In this document: positions 23,177 to 30,855 of the stretch, piece by piece
Layout: every line of letters begins with the position of its first letter
How positions within the stretch are numbered: position 1 is the stretch's first letter
DNA from: a virus
IMG/VR virus record: IMGVR_UViG_3300024346_000017
Coordinates: 1-64,000 of that record
DNA length: 64,000 bases
Strand: one strand, 5' to 3'
Translations under genes and position numbers: made by a program
Notes under the pieces: model-generated
Told to the model about the DNA's origin: nothing
The model's input: the letters and a program-made list of their open reading frames with translations, nothing else
Database searches by the model: none

Positions 23177-23462
23177 TACGTGCTCCAATCGCAAATGATA
23201 GTTGATAGGTTAGTTGGTACAGTTCGACCAACATATCTAGTCGTCCCTCTGCATTTGTACGGTCCATAGAATCCATTGCTTCTTCGGTTTCTTCCTCCCG
23301 TGCAATTGCGTCAGCAAGTTCCTGCTCTGCAATTAGCATTAGGTTTTTTAGTTCCCCGTGCATTATATCTAATCCAGTAACACCTGCGTCCACCATACGT
23401 TGAAGGTGAGGCGGGAGTTCAAGAGATTCTTTATCAGTAAACATATCATCAGATATTGTCAT
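23166..23462 (-). CDS. Hypothetical helical protein, 98 aa
   Basis: Long acidic helices (LMLIAEQELADAIAREEETEE). Overlaps both neighbours by 4-11 bases. Confidence 0.65.
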   Translation of the reverse strand: MTISDDMFTDKESLELPPHLQRMVDAGVTGLDIMHGELKNLMLIAEQELADAIAREEETEEAMDSMDRTNAEGRLDMLVELYQLTYQLSFAIGARNEA

Positions 23463-23671
23463 TCATATACCCTTTCGTTAGAGTTATTCATTATATCAGT
23501 AGCCACTGACAATAAATGTTCGGTTGCTTCAATTGCTCCTTGGAAGTAATCATCTGAAGGGTCATATTCATCATCCTTCAAAGGCTCTCCATTTTTAGTA
23601 GCCTCCCAATCTTGATTAAGACTAATTAGATGTAACTTCATATACTCTAGAAATACTGATGATTTAGTCAT
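23459..23671 (-). CDS. Hypothetical protein, 70 aa
   Basis: First gene of the operon that reads leftward to 22723, with GGGAG RBS. Acidic helical protein (EYDPSDDYFQGAIEATEHLL). Confidence 0.65.
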   Translation of the reverse strand: MTKSSVFLEYMKLHLISLNQDWEATKNGEPLKDDEYDPSDDYFQGAIEATEHLLSVATDIMNNSNERVYE

Positions 23672-23780
23672 AGTAATATTCTCCCGTTTCTCTATTGAAA
23701 TATCTTACCATAGAGCACTGACAAGTAAAAATTCCAGGGACATCTGAACACTCCCAGTAATGCTGACATTTAGCCCCCAT
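23664..23780 (-). CDS. Cys-rich 38-aa protein
   Basis: MGAKCQHYWECSDVPGIFTCQCSM has four Cys for metal binding. Start overlaps the upstream stop (TGATG), and its end overlaps the start of the 23671 gene. The promoter and an AAAATTCCAGG box are embedded in this ORF. Confidence 0.55.
   Translation of the reverse strand: MGAKCQHYWECSDVPGIFTCQCSMVRYFNRETGEYYYD
23702..23723 (-). promoter_or_regulatory. TGTCAG-N10-TAAGAT promoter
   Basis: Minus-strand TGTCAG (23718-23723) is exactly 10 bp from TAAGAT (23702-23707). It lies inside the coding sequence of the preceding small gene. Confidence 0.7.
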
Positions 23781-23956
23781 CAGTCAAAATACCCTTCTGC
23801 CCATAGTCCTTGAAGAAAGTCATTTGTCTTTAACAAAGCATCAACTAAGAGGTCCTTGTCTATTTGTTCCACACCTGAATTTAAGATGTAAAACAATTTA
23901 GCATCGTGCACGGCATTAATCATTTGATCTAAATCTTCTTTAGTATAACCTAGCAT
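23780..23956 (-). CDS. Hypothetical 58-aa protein
   Basis: MLGYTKEDLDQMINAVHDAK..., helical. One-base overlaps at both ends. Confidence 0.6.
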   Translation of the reverse strand: MLGYTKEDLDQMINAVHDAKLFYILNSGVEQIDKDLLVDALLKTNDFLQGLWAEGYFD

Positions 23957-24186
23957 TATAGTTCCTCATTCCATTCTAAGTAGTATTGGTCACCTGGATT
24001 TAAATCATAGAATAGATTAAATCTACCCTTTAAATAATTACTATCTGACATTTCTGCAAATCTAAAATCTGCATATAGTTGGCCTTCATCTAAATTAGCA
24101 TTAACCCAATCTTCAACAAGCATTGCTCCTATCTCAGAATATGTCATATCAATTACCATTTCATTTTCATTCTCTAGAAAACTCAT
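23956..24186 (-). CDS. Hypothetical 76-aa protein
   Basis: Acidic, aromatic-rich C terminus (FYDLNPGDQYYLEWNEEL). Overlaps the YubB-like gene by four bases. Confidence 0.65.
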   Translation of the reverse strand: MSFLENENEMVIDMTYSEIGAMLVEDWVNANLDEGQLYADFRFAEMSDSNYLKGRFNLFYDLNPGDQYYLEWNEEL

Positions 24187-24923
24187 TCGGTTCCCACCTT
24201 TCTATATTCGGGTACTTTAGTTTCTAAGTATATAGCATGGGTCTGACATTTTGCTACCGCCTCTAGGTCTGCCTCTCCTAGCCAATTGCAGTTGCCACAG
24301 ATTTCACCGCATTCTTCTTCTTCACAGTATTCCATTTGGTTAATGGCATCACAATCACGACATTGATTGTCGTATTCTGATTCTGAGATAATTTCTCCAC
24401 GAAGCATCTCTAACTCCCCACCCCAGCCTGTCTCTTCCTCATATGATAAAGTAAATAGTAATGTTGGGTATTGTGCAGATAGTTTAAGTAAAGCATTTAT
24501 TGGACGAGACCAAGCAGTATTAAAGTTATAGTGGACTACATAGTTCTCGCCGTTCTCGGCTTCCTCAATAGTTGTATCAGGATATTCATTACCCTCTGCT
24601 ACAGCAACATCCCATTTAGTGCTCCACTCACGGACATTAAAGTTGTACCAGTCATTGGTTTCAAACTTCATTGCCTCAGAAAAGTCGGTGGAACGAGGAG
24701 GCTGTCCATGATAGACCTCATCAGTAATACCAGCATCTCTATAGTTATAGATATTATGAAAAGCAAAGATAGGATTAACATACTTAGTCTGCTTGACTGA
24801 ATATGCTAAATCACCTGTAGGTGTAATAGAATAAACAAATGGCTTATTCATCTGCTTGATTAGAGATTTAACTTGCTCAGGATTTCCCTCGATAGTCAAA
24901 CCATTAAATACCCAATTTGGCAT
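24183..24923 (-). CDS. YubB/DUF1281-like protein
   Basis: 246 residues beginning MPNWVFNGLTIEGNPEQVKS, the hallmark start of the YubB ferredoxin-like family on plasmids and phages. The C terminus adds a Cys-rich region (CRDC...YCEEEECGEICGNC) likely to bind zinc. ATG 24923 is chosen from family alignment and the CGAAAGG RBS; a longer frame to 24959 crosses the promoter. Confidence 0.8.
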   Translation of the reverse strand: MPNWVFNGLTIEGNPEQVKSLIKQMNKPFVYSITPTGDLAYSVKQTKYVNPIFAFHNIYNYRDAGITDEVYHGQPPRSTDFSEAMKFETNDWYNFNVREWSTKWDVAVAEGNEYPDTTIEEAENGENYVVHYNFNTAWSRPINALLKLSAQYPTLLFTLSYEEETGWGGELEMLRGEIISESEYDNQCRDCDAINQMEYCEEEECGEICGNCNWLGEADLEAVAKCQTHAIYLETKVPEYRKVGTE

Positions 24924-24950
24924 TTTATATCCTTTCGTTGATATGTTCCA

Positions 24951-24972
24951 ATTATACAATGGACCACTGACA
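24951..24972 (-). promoter_or_regulatory. TGTCAG-N10-TATAAT promoter
   Basis: Minus-strand TGTCAG (24967-24972), 10 bp, TATAAT (24951-24956). Leader contains AACGAAAGG. Confidence 0.8.
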
Positions 24973-25017
24973 TATGGAATGGTTTATGGGTGTGTTTCAC
25001 ACCACATTTTCCAGCTA

Positions 25018-25033
25018 TGTGGTCAAGATCACA
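25018..25033. promoter_or_regulatory. CRP-like palindrome (one mismatch)
   Basis: TGTGG-N6-TCACA, directly followed by AAAATTCCAGG. Centre lies about 81 bp upstream of the predicted start of the 24923 transcript. A second palindrome, GGTGTG-TTT-CACACC, is at 24989-25003. Confidence 0.55.
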
Positions 25034-25208
25034 AAATTCCAGGCGATTTGCTATTGACACCGTAAAAGAAATATATTACCCTTATTTTTTGCGGGCCAGC
25101 TGCATATTTGTCAAGTTATGAAGGCTGCTAGAGGTTCACCAACGAAAGTAAAAGAACTCTGCTTTATTTAACCCCTGGCCTGCGAAGACTGTTAGGGGCA
25201 CCCTGTGT

Positions 25209-25613
25209 TTAATCTATTAGTATTAGTTCCTGTGCATATTTTGTTACAAATGAATCAAGACTCATTACAAACAGTGGCTCATCTTGGACGCCTCGAATTT
25301 TATTCTCATCGCTAAATGTGGCCTCTTCATGAAGACTAAATTCACCTTTAGAAAAGTTAATGATAGGAATCTTGTGCTCATTATCTGAACGTTGGTTAAC
25401 TTGCATTCCCCAACCTGTTTCGCTGGTCCACTCATCTTTAATTAGATTAGAGATAGCAATCCGCGTTGCATATGATTCGTCATCCCACCTAGGACGAGCC
25501 TTGTCTACAGCACGTGCTAGCAGGTCCAGCATGCCGCCACCAGCCCAGTGTCCATATACTACAATTGTATTGCCATTAGATTGTGTAAATCCAAAGTTTG
25601 CACGGTCTCCCAT
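25209..25613 (-). CDS. Hypothetical protein, 134 aa
   Basis: Begins MGDRANFGFTQSNGNTIVVYGHWAGG, which I have seen in phage hypotheticals but cannot name. Mixed alpha/beta. GGCGGA RBS within the end of the upstream gene. 25034-25208 downstream holds a CCCCT/AGGGG stem likely to terminate it. Confidence 0.7.
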   Translation of the reverse strand: MGDRANFGFTQSNGNTIVVYGHWAGGGMLDLLARAVDKARPRWDDESYATRIAISNLIKDEWTSETGWGMQVNQRSDNEHKIPIINFSKGEFSLHEEATFSDENKIRGVQDEPLFVMSLDSFVTKYAQELILID

Positions 25614-25615
25614 GT

Positions 25616-25813
25616 TTATTCCGCCATTTCTACTAGTTGAGGTGTTTCTTCCTTTTTGTTTAATTCTATCACTTCGTAAGCAATCTTGTCAAGACTAGGT
25701 TTGAACTTATTAAAGTGGTGGCCACAGAAAGCAAGCTCTCCACTAACCATCTTAACAAGATACATTGCAGGTACTACTGAATTACATTTATCGCAGCCTA
25801 TCCATTCACTCAT
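25616..25813 (-). CDS. DUF7455-like zinc protein
   Basis: CDKCNSVVPAMYLVKMVSG then LAFCGHHFNKF gives C-x2-C...C-x2-H, the layout of a small actinobacterial/actinophage zinc-ribbon family. 65 aa. Confidence 0.7.
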   Translation of the reverse strand: MSEWIGCDKCNSVVPAMYLVKMVSGELAFCGHHFNKFKPSLDKIAYEVIELNKKEETPQLVEMAE

Positions 25814-25956
25814 AGCGCACCGCCTTCAATCATGTCAGATAATCGATCAAGAATCCAAGAGTCGATATCATTAATATCAATCTCTGATAACTTCTCCATT
25901 AATTCTTCACGAGCAAATTTATACCCGTCATCAAAACCATCTCTGTAATCTGACAT
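25810..25956 (-). CDS. Hypothetical acidic protein, 48 aa
   Basis: MSDYRDGFDDGYKFAREELME..., helical. ATGA overlap with the next gene. Confidence 0.6.
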   Translation of the reverse strand: MSDYRDGFDDGYKFAREELMEKLSEIDINDIDSWILDRLSDMIEGGAL

Positions 25957-25964
25957 TATATCTC

Positions 25965-26168
25965 CTAGTATCCTGTAACTTTGCTGTCGCTAACATAAGA
26001 TTCAATTAAGTTATACTTATCACGAATCCTACTTACTTTCTCAATACTACCAGTTCCAATGTTGAAAGTCAATGCAGACATTGCTTCGGGGTCTAGCCCA
26101 GTTATCTCTGCATCCCAATAGGCTCTCTCCATGGAGAGCCTATCAGGAGCGGTAAGTTCAAAGTACAT
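25965..26168 (-). CDS. Hypothetical protein, 67 aa
   Basis: MYFELTAPDRLSMERAYWDAEITG, mixed alpha/beta. One-base overlap with the upstream stop. Confidence 0.6.
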   Translation of the reverse strand: MYFELTAPDRLSMERAYWDAEITGLDPEAMSALTFNIGTGSIEKVSRIRDKYNLIESYVSDSKVTGY

Positions 26169-26830
26169 TAGTTCTCACGAACATTACATACTTCAGTGTC
26201 AACAATTTCAATGTTGCCATTTTGTGAATCAACATATAGGTTGTCGTAGATTTCTTGTTCTACATCTGTATCTGAATCAGCAAGTAAATCTAATTGAATA
26301 GTACCGCTAACCTCAATTGTTGCAGACCACTCAACATCTCGTGTCAAAGCAATGTCAAGCGCTTCAGCAATTGAGCGAAGAGTTTCTTGGTCATCTGAAT
26401 CGGCATATGCTTCAGTAATAATATCTCTGACTGTGTCAATTTGAGATAGCAAGGTGGTCACACGCTTTTGTGATTGGCGCCCATTGTGTAGGTCCCATTC
26501 AATACTGGTAACCTTATCAGTTGCATATTCTGCATCTGAATATCCACGAATAACTTTATATGTTACTAATAGATTAGAGTTGTATGACTCAGGGATTGGT
26601 GTTGTTGTTACTGTTGATTCTTCCATTGGTTCCTCTTTCGTTTGGGTTGAAGGTGCAATTGTAGCATGCTCCACTGACACTAATGTGGTCTTGCGTCCAC
26701 ACGGGCATGTGAGTTCTGTCACACCTGAAGGAAAACCAAATCCATCAGATGATGTTAGTTCTATTAGGCAATCGCATTCATCTGGGTCACAGACAAATGT
26801 ATATTTACTTGATACTAGTTCGTTGGTCAT
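26168..26830 (-). CDS. Zinc-ribbon protein with a possible internal start
   Basis: From ATG 26830 the product is 220 aa. An N-terminal ribbon (CDPDECDC...TCPCGRK) is followed by a linker and an acidic helical/beta domain. TACAAT ends seven bases before ATG 26830, so the long form would be leaderless. A second promoter of the same class (26658-26679) with a good RBS (AACGAAAGAGG) feeds in-frame ATG 26626, giving a 152-aa form without the ribbon. The frame stays open upstream to 26995 only because it runs through the tRNA. Confidence 0.7.
   Translation of the reverse strand: MTNELVSSKYTFVCDPDECDCLIELTSSDGFGFPSGVTELTCPCGRKTTLVSVEHATIAPSTQTKEEPMEESTVTTTPIPESYNSNLLVTYKVIRGYSDAEYATDKVTSIEWDLHNGRQSQKRVTTLLSQIDTVRDIITEAYADSDDQETLRSIAEALDIALTRDVEWSATIEVSGTIQLDLLADSDTDVEQEIYDNLYVDSQNGNIEIVDTEVCNVREN
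26658..26679 (-). promoter_or_regulatory. TGTCAG-N10-TACAAT promoter, internal
   Basis: TGTCAG 26674-26679, TACAAT 26658-26663 on the minus strand; drives the short form of the gene ending at 26168. Confidence 0.75.
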
Positions 26831-26837
26831 AAAGAGA

Positions 26838-26859
26838 ATTGTACCAGGTCCCACTGACA
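26838..26859 (-). promoter_or_regulatory. TGTCAG-N10-TACAAT promoter, leaderless
   Basis: TGTCAG 26854-26859, TACAAT 26838-26843; seven bases to ATG 26830. Confidence 0.75.
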
Positions 26860-26888
26860 ACTGTCTATAGATTTCAGGGGATTTTTTA

Positions 26889-26904
26889 TGTGACCCGTAA
26901 CACA
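26889..26904. promoter_or_regulatory. CRP-like palindrome (one mismatch)
   Basis: TGTGA-N6-ACACA, centred about 65 bp upstream of the predicted leaderless start at 26830. Confidence 0.45.
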
Positions 26905-26913
26905 AGATTTGAC

Positions 26914-26929
26914 CCCGCACCTTTGCGGG
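26914..26929 (-). terminator. Terminator hairpin after tRNA-Asp
   Basis: CCCGCA/TGCGGG stem with a 4-base loop, eight bases beyond the 3' end of the tRNA. Confidence 0.65.
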
Positions 26930-26936
26930 CATTTTG

Positions 26937-27010
26937 CGATCTGTAACGGACTTGAACCGTCGACCTCTACCGTGACAGGGTAGCGCTCTAACCAACTGAG
27001 CTAACAGACC
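26937..27010 (-). tRNA. tRNA-Asp (GTC)
   Basis: Minus-strand acceptor GGTCTGT/ACAGATC, anticodon stem CTACC/GGTAG with GTC, T arm GACGG-TTCAAGT-CCGTT, discriminator G as expected for Asp. CCA is not encoded. Confidence 0.93.
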
Positions 27011-27059
27011 AAGAAAAAAATTGTGAGCAGTTTTTATTCATGCTCAGGAATTTATTTAT

Positions 27060-28067
27060 TTAGAAAGCAGAAACCAATTTCTTGATTTTGTTTTTCTCAG
27101 CAGTTAGAATTGGGTCAAAGCCTGATGCACCAGCCATTAGTGTTTCAGCATTGCCACGTGATGAACGATAATAATCTAGGCGTTCAGTAAGCGCATTAAA
27201 TGCACCCCATTTTGTGCCCTTGATATTAGCATTAGTTGGTGAGTTATGATAAAGGTCATCAAGAAGAACAACCTTATTTTCCCACTTAGTAAGAGCAACC
27301 TTTGCTGCATCCTTATCTGGCTTAGGATAAATTGTCTGAATCAACTTAGAGAATTCAGCATCGGTGATTGCTTGTGAGTAAAGCGCCTTTGCTTCAACTT
27401 CGAATTCATCAAAGTATCCAAGAGCAAGACCGAGAGTCTCACGAGCAACGGCAATGCGACCTTCAACAGATTGCGTGTGACGAATCTTGAATGATTGCTT
27501 AGCATTACGCATTGCAAGATTCAAAGTGTTTTGGCATACAACACGAACAGGGGTAACGGCTGCTTGAACGGCAACTGAACCATCGTGAGATGTCCATACG
27601 ATTAAATAGAGTTTAGTTTCATCGTTGGCGCCTTGTGGGTCAAGAACCATTGTGCGAGGAATATCAACAGTACCGAATACAACTTTGCCCTTCTTAAGAG
27701 AACCAGCAGATTCCCAACGGCAATCAGCGTTTGCATCATGAATTGCATCCGCAAAAGCGAATAGTTCTTCATTCTGCACAGGCTTGTAGCGCTTACCAAC
27801 AGTGGCAAGAACATCGGTGCCCTTGTTGAATGGGTTGTCACGAATGACAAGAGATGCGGTAGATACATCATTCCAAGATTCTGGAATATGCTCAGTGATA
27901 GGAGACAAGCGAACATTCCAATTGGAAAGTTTTGCTTCGTCTAGCATCGTTTGTGTTGTGACTTCCTCATCTTGTGTAAAGATTCGGTTTGCAAGGTTGT
28001 GCCATGCAGGTGCGCCACGTAGAGCGAAAGCAACTTCGCCGTTTTCGGTTTCGAGATTATGAGCCAT
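27060..28067 (-). CDS. DUF932 domain protein
   Basis: 335 residues of the phage/plasmid-like DUF932 (TIGR03299) family: PAWHNLA near the start, VGKRYKPVQNEELFAFADA, and VTPVRVVCQNTLNLA. Full length. Function unknown; often in early plasmid and phage regions. It has the clearest copy of the TGTCAG promoter and a CGAAAGG leader. Confidence 0.9.
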   Translation of the reverse strand: MAHNLETENGEVAFALRGAPAWHNLANRIFTQDEEVTTQTMLDEAKLSNWNVRLSPITEHIPESWNDVSTASLVIRDNPFNKGTDVLATVGKRYKPVQNEELFAFADAIHDANADCRWESAGSLKKGKVVFGTVDIPRTMVLDPQGANDETKLYLIVWTSHDGSVAVQAAVTPVRVVCQNTLNLAMRNAKQSFKIRHTQSVEGRIAVARETLGLALGYFDEFEVEAKALYSQAITDAEFSKLIQTIYPKPDKDAAKVALTKWENKVVLLDDLYHNSPTNANIKGTKWGAFNALTERLDYYRSSRGNAETLMAGASGFDPILTAEKNKIKKLVSAF

Positions 28068-28097
28068 TATTTTTTACCTTTCGTTTGATTAGTTGTA

Positions 28098-28119
28098 AGT
28101 ATAACATCTGGCACTGACA
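28098..28119 (-). promoter_or_regulatory. TGTCAG-N10-TATACT promoter
   Basis: TGTCAG 28114-28119, TATACT 28098-28103 on the minus strand, upstream of the DUF932 gene. Confidence 0.82.
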
Positions 28120-28157
28120 TTGTCTAGGATTAGATACAATATGTCCGAATTGATCCA

Positions 28158-28173
28158 TGTGAGTAATCTCACA
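28158..28173. promoter_or_regulatory. CRP/GlxR-like site, perfect consensus
   Basis: TGTGA-GTAATC-TCACA, centred about 74 bp upstream of the predicted DUF932 start; followed by AAAATTCCTGG. Confidence 0.65.
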
Positions 28174-28188
28174 AAATTCCTGGCGTTT

Positions 28189-28217
28189 TCCACAGGCCCT
28201 CTTAAACCTGTGGATAA
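28189..28217. other. Facing DnaA-box-like pair
   Basis: TCCACAGG (28189) and CCTGTGGA (28207) form an inverted repeat; the right arm extends to a perfect TTATCCACA box (28209-28217, minus strand). Confidence 0.5.
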
Positions 28218-28218
28218 C

Positions 28219-28234
28219 CCCGCACCTATGCGGG
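28219..28234 (-). terminator. CCCGCA/TGCGGG hairpin
   Basis: Same stem as at 26914; one of four similar hairpins at ends of minus-strand units. Confidence 0.5.
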
Positions 28235-28251
28235 CATCTCAAATAATAAGA

Positions 28252-28277
28252 TGGGGCGGGATCAAGATCCAGCCCCA
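28252..28277 (-). terminator. Terminator of the 28284 gene
   Basis: TGGGGC/GCCCCA and GGATC/GATCC stems with a 2-3-base loop, just after the stop codon at 28284. Confidence 0.75.
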
Positions 28278-28283
28278 AACCTA

Positions 28284-28517
28284 TTACTTATTTACTATTA
28301 AAGACTTTACGTAATTAACTGTCTCCATAGGAAAGAATGCTGCAGATGTTTTCTTCTTATTCTTTTGGTCATAAACAAAAGCTTTAACGTTTCCGTCAAA
28401 CTTTTTTAGATTAGAGAATACTAATTCCTTTAGGCTTTCATTATCATAGCCTTCATCTGAGTACATCGTTAAATCATTTGCTTTTACTTCATCGTACATT
28501 TCAATCTTGAAACGCAT
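28284..28517 (-). CDS. Hypothetical protein, 77 aa
   Basis: Mixed alpha/beta with basic centre (VYDQKNKKKTSAAFF). No family recognised. Confidence 0.65.
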   Translation of the reverse strand: MRFKIEMYDEVKANDLTMYSDEGYDNESLKELVFSNLKKFDGNVKAFVYDQKNKKKTSAAFFPMETVNYVKSLIVNK

Positions 28518-28614
28518 TGTGTTGCCTTTGTTAGTAGGGACACCCGAAGGTGTGAGCAGTTTGGCGACTTACTCAGGTCGTTCGCAATTTATCGTTATGC
28601 GAGAACGATTTTAT

Positions 28615-29037
28615 TTAGAGATAACGAGCAACCGCATTGTAAGTGCTTGTGCTAACTACTTCCTCATCTGTCATTTTTAGAATACGAATAGCATTAGAGA
28701 TTTCCTCTTTCTGCTCACGATAAGTATGAACATGAAGTGTCTCAAAGTCCTTCTCAGGCTCTTTAGGCAAATCCTTTTCTAATACTGTCAAGTCAAAGTC
28801 AATGTTTAGGTTGTTTGACCATGAACGATAGTTAGTACGGAAGTTTTCTGCCTTCTTGATGTTAGCAATAGCGTAGTCTTGCACTTCTTTCTGCCAAACC
28901 TTACGCAACTTTTCGTACTTTGCTTCGTTTGCTTCTTGTGAAGCGTAGTCTGACTCTAGTTTTGCTAGTGCAGTTTCTAGTGCCTTGATTACCTTTGGTG
29001 TTGCTATCTTTACTGAGATTGCTTTTTGTCGTGCCAT
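28615..29037 (-). CDS. Hypothetical coiled-coil protein, 140 aa
   Basis: Predicted long helices rich in Ala/Lys/Glu (VIKALETALAKLESDYASQEANEAKYEKL). Leader has AACGAAAGAG. Function unknown. Confidence 0.7.
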   Translation of the reverse strand: MARQKAISVKIATPKVIKALETALAKLESDYASQEANEAKYEKLRKVWQKEVQDYAIANIKKAENFRTNYRSWSNNLNIDFDLTVLEKDLPKEPEKDFETLHVHTYREQKEEISNAIRILKMTDEEVVSTSTYNAVARYL

Positions 29038-29068
29038 TTATTTTCTCTCTTTCGTTGGTTGGTTGATT

Positions 29069-29090
29069 AGTATAGCAGGGGGGTCTGACA
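29069..29090 (-). promoter_or_regulatory. TGTCAG-N10-TATACT promoter
   Basis: TGTCAG 29085-29090, TATACT 29069-29074 on the minus strand; a C6 run fills the spacer. Confidence 0.78.
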
Positions 29091-29197
29091 TTTTCCCCGA
29101 AGGGAGAGAGTTCTTACTTACGACATTGGACTAGAACACTCTCTGAAACTGTCCCTGTTTCGTGGCTTAGCACCCTGTTAAGGTGTGTGCCTCCGTC

Positions 29198-29380
29198 TTA
29201 TGCGCCTATTAGGGCTGAGTCGCTAACTGTTGTCCAACGAGTTTCCTTTGTTGGCATTTCTAGTAGCACTCGCACCGAGCCAGATGCGTTAGGAATAATC
29301 TCTTTGATTACTCCTGTCTTTTTTGACTTTAGGGTGGTGAATAAATCGCCAACCTTGTAAGTGTATCCATTTACTGTCAT
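29198..29380 (-). CDS. Small SH3/KOW-like protein, 60 aa
   Basis: YKVGDLFTTLKSKKTGVIKEI and GSVRVLLEMPTKETRWTTVSD suggest a small beta barrel. Single-gene unit with its own promoter. Confidence 0.6.
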   Translation of the reverse strand: MTVNGYTYKVGDLFTTLKSKKTGVIKEIIPNASGSVRVLLEMPTKETRWTTVSDSALIGA

Positions 29381-29406
29381 TTTGCTTCCTTTCTGTTTAG
29401 GGTCTT

Positions 29407-29428
29407 ATTGTAGCATTGGGGTATGACA
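29407..29428 (-). promoter_or_regulatory. TGTCAT-N10-TACAAT promoter
   Basis: One-mismatch version of the class: TGTCAT 29423-29428, TACAAT 29407-29412. Confidence 0.7.
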
Positions 29429-29473
29429 TTCGTCTAGCCCTATCTCACCATGTGAGAATGTTATTGTGTGACC

Positions 29474-29743
29474 TTAGTCACTTTCAGGTAGCCAAAACTC
29501 TAGGTGGTGTTGTTCGATAATAGCGGAGGCAGGTGCAAATTTTTCTCCACGATACGACACGCCTTCAGGCATTGCGATTAGTTTATTATAATCCTCATCA
29601 TAGTATGCATCAATAGCATCAATGCAAGGTTGTACCATAGATAGCGGAACGGGTGGATAGTGATTACCCTGTAAGTGATAGGCTAATTGTGTTTCTAAAT
29701 CTAACACGCTATCTTGAATACCTAGTGCAGTTACGCTTCCCAT
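29474..29743 (-). CDS. Hypothetical protein, 89 aa
   Basis: Contains YHLQGNHYPPVPLSMVQPCIDAI, a motif seen in small phage proteins. Coupled by one base to the upstream gene. Confidence 0.65.
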   Translation of the reverse strand: MGSVTALGIQDSVLDLETQLAYHLQGNHYPPVPLSMVQPCIDAIDAYYDEDYNKLIAMPEGVSYRGEKFAPASAIIEQHHLEFWLPESD

Positions 29744-29985
29744 TAGTTAGCAACCTTTAGAATAGCGTATGAGCCATTTTTGTTAATTTCATCAAGAATT
29801 GGTTGTAAGCGAGAGCCTACCAAATCTTTTAGCATGCCTTCAAGCATTGTAATACGCATTGACTCATCAAGTGCCATTACCTGTGCAGTTATTGGGTGTC
29901 CGTCTGCAAACTCTGTTACAAACTTTAGACTATGTTCTACTATCATTTTTTGCCTTTCGTTGGTTGGATAAGAGTATTTTAGCAT
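29743..29985 (-). CDS. Hypothetical protein, 80 aa
   Basis: Helical, soluble. Leader CAACGAAAGG. Overlaps its own -10 region only if the 29985 start is used; an ATG at 29946 directly after the RBS (MIVEHSLKF) is the better start. Confidence 0.65.
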   Translation of the reverse strand: MLKYSYPTNERQKMIVEHSLKFVTEFADGHPITAQVMALDESMRITMLEGMLKDLVGSRLQPILDEINKNGSYAILKVAN

Positions 29986-29997
29986 ACCCCACTGACA
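29976..29997 (-). promoter_or_regulatory. TGTCAG-N10-TAAAAT promoter
   Basis: TGTCAG 29992-29997, TAAAAT 29976-29981. Its position supports the ATG 29946 start of the downstream gene. Confidence 0.78.
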
Positions 29998-30024
29998 TTA
30001 CCTAATCCATTCACGCATAAGTTT

Positions 30025-30040
30025 TGTGATAAACCTCACA
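30025..30040. promoter_or_regulatory. CRP/GlxR-like site, perfect consensus
   Basis: TGTGA-TAAACC-TCACA followed by AAAATTCCAGGG; centre about 63 bp upstream of the predicted start. Confidence 0.65.
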
Positions 30041-30085
30041 AAATTCCAGGGTGATTTTGATCACACCCGTAACGACACGCCCGAC

Positions 30086-30103
30086 CCCGCAGCTATGTGC
30101 GGG
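30086..30103 (-). terminator. CCCGCA/TGCGGG hairpin
   Basis: Six-bp stem with a 6-base loop, about 30 bases downstream of the 30134 stop on the minus strand. Confidence 0.55.
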
Positions 30104-30133
30104 ATTTTGGCAACTTGTCAAGTCGAAACGCTT

Positions 30134-30232
30134 TTATAAATTAGAAAAAATATAATAAACAAGAGCAAAAGGCAAGAGGGCCAATCCGATAGCAACTACT
30201 CCACCAAGTGCACCAATTAGATCATAGATCAT
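30134..30232 (-). CDS. 32-aa single-TM peptide
   Basis: MIYDLIGALGGVVAIGLALL...YYIFSNL is one membrane helix. AAGGGG RBS; overlaps the upstream gene. Confidence 0.55.
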   Translation of the reverse strand: MIYDLIGALGGVVAIGLALLPFALVYYIFSNL

Positions 30233-30353
30233 TTTTCCCCTTGTGTTTTATTTTACGTGTGTACTTTTTTTTATTGCGAACAGGTTGCGCCGCATTGCTA
30301 CGGCGCAATTCCTGAATGCGTTTAACTTTATCTCGAAGAGAGGTTTGGAACAT
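30222..30353 (-). CDS. Basic 43-aa protein
   Basis: Lys/Arg-rich (RDKVKRIQELRRSN..., KKKYTRKIKHKGK); likely nucleic-acid binding. Overlaps genes on both sides. Confidence 0.55.
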   Translation of the reverse strand: MFQTSLRDKVKRIQELRRSNAAQPVRNKKKYTRKIKHKGKNDL

Positions 30354-30519
30354 GATAACCACACGCCTCATGAAATTTATTCACGTTAAAGTTTGGATTT
30401 TCTTTTGCAAAAATTAACGCAAAATCATTAACCATTTTAGAAAAAACAGCAGGATGAGTTTTATCGCTAGCGAACTTTAGAATTTCTGCAGTTGCCTCGA
30501 AGTGCTTTCGTGTCATCAT
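30328..30519 (-). CDS. Hypothetical protein, 63 aa
   Basis: Helical; MTRKHFEATAEILKFASDK. Four-base overlap with the upstream gene. Confidence 0.6.
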   Translation of the reverse strand: MMTRKHFEATAEILKFASDKTHPAVFSKMVNDFALIFAKENPNFNVNKFHEACGYHVPNLSSR

Positions 30520-30719
30520 TTTACGGATACCATTCCTGTTCTATAAAATACCTTTGTGTACATTTTGCCAGTTGGCGTCATTATATTTACAGTTGAGAAA
30601 TCGTTAGCCATTCCCCAATCGGTGAACAAGAAAAAGTTTTCCCATGCACCAAATTCGTTTTCGTAGTCGGCAGACCAATGCGGAGCATTGCCGTCATAAG
30701 CGCAGGTTATTTTATACAT
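30516..30719 (-). CDS. Hypothetical protein, 67 aa
   Basis: Aromatic-rich small beta protein (WSADYENEFGAWENFFLFTDWG). GGAAGGCG RBS inside the upstream gene. Confidence 0.65.
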   Translation of the reverse strand: MYKITCAYDGNAPHWSADYENEFGAWENFFLFTDWGMANDFSTVNIMTPTGKMYTKVFYRTGMVSVK

Positions 30720-30855
30720 TATCGCCTTCCCATTCTAGCGTTACACATTCGCATTTTGTGATTTCAATTGTGTTTCCAAATTGTGAAACAGTTGCGAGAG
30801 TATCGCAATTATCACAAATGAAAACGCCTTCAAGTACATCAAATAGATTTCCCAT
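30712..30855 (-). CDS. Zinc-binding 47-aa protein
   Basis: FICDNCDT and KCECV provide four Cys. First gene served by the promoter at 30884-30905; AGAAGGAA RBS. Confidence 0.6.
   Translation of the reverse strand: MGNLFDVLEGVFICDNCDTLATVSQFGNTIEITKCECVTLEWEGDNV

Noticed and set aside
26831-26995. N-terminal extension of the 26168 gene.
   Set aside because: The frame passes through tRNA-Asp and a hairpin; a leaderless start at 26830 explains the gene better.
28057-28278. Minus-strand ORF of 73 aa with several Cys.
   Set aside because: It covers the DUF932 promoter, CRP-like site, DnaA-like boxes and a hairpin and has no RBS; it is an open frame through regulatory DNA.
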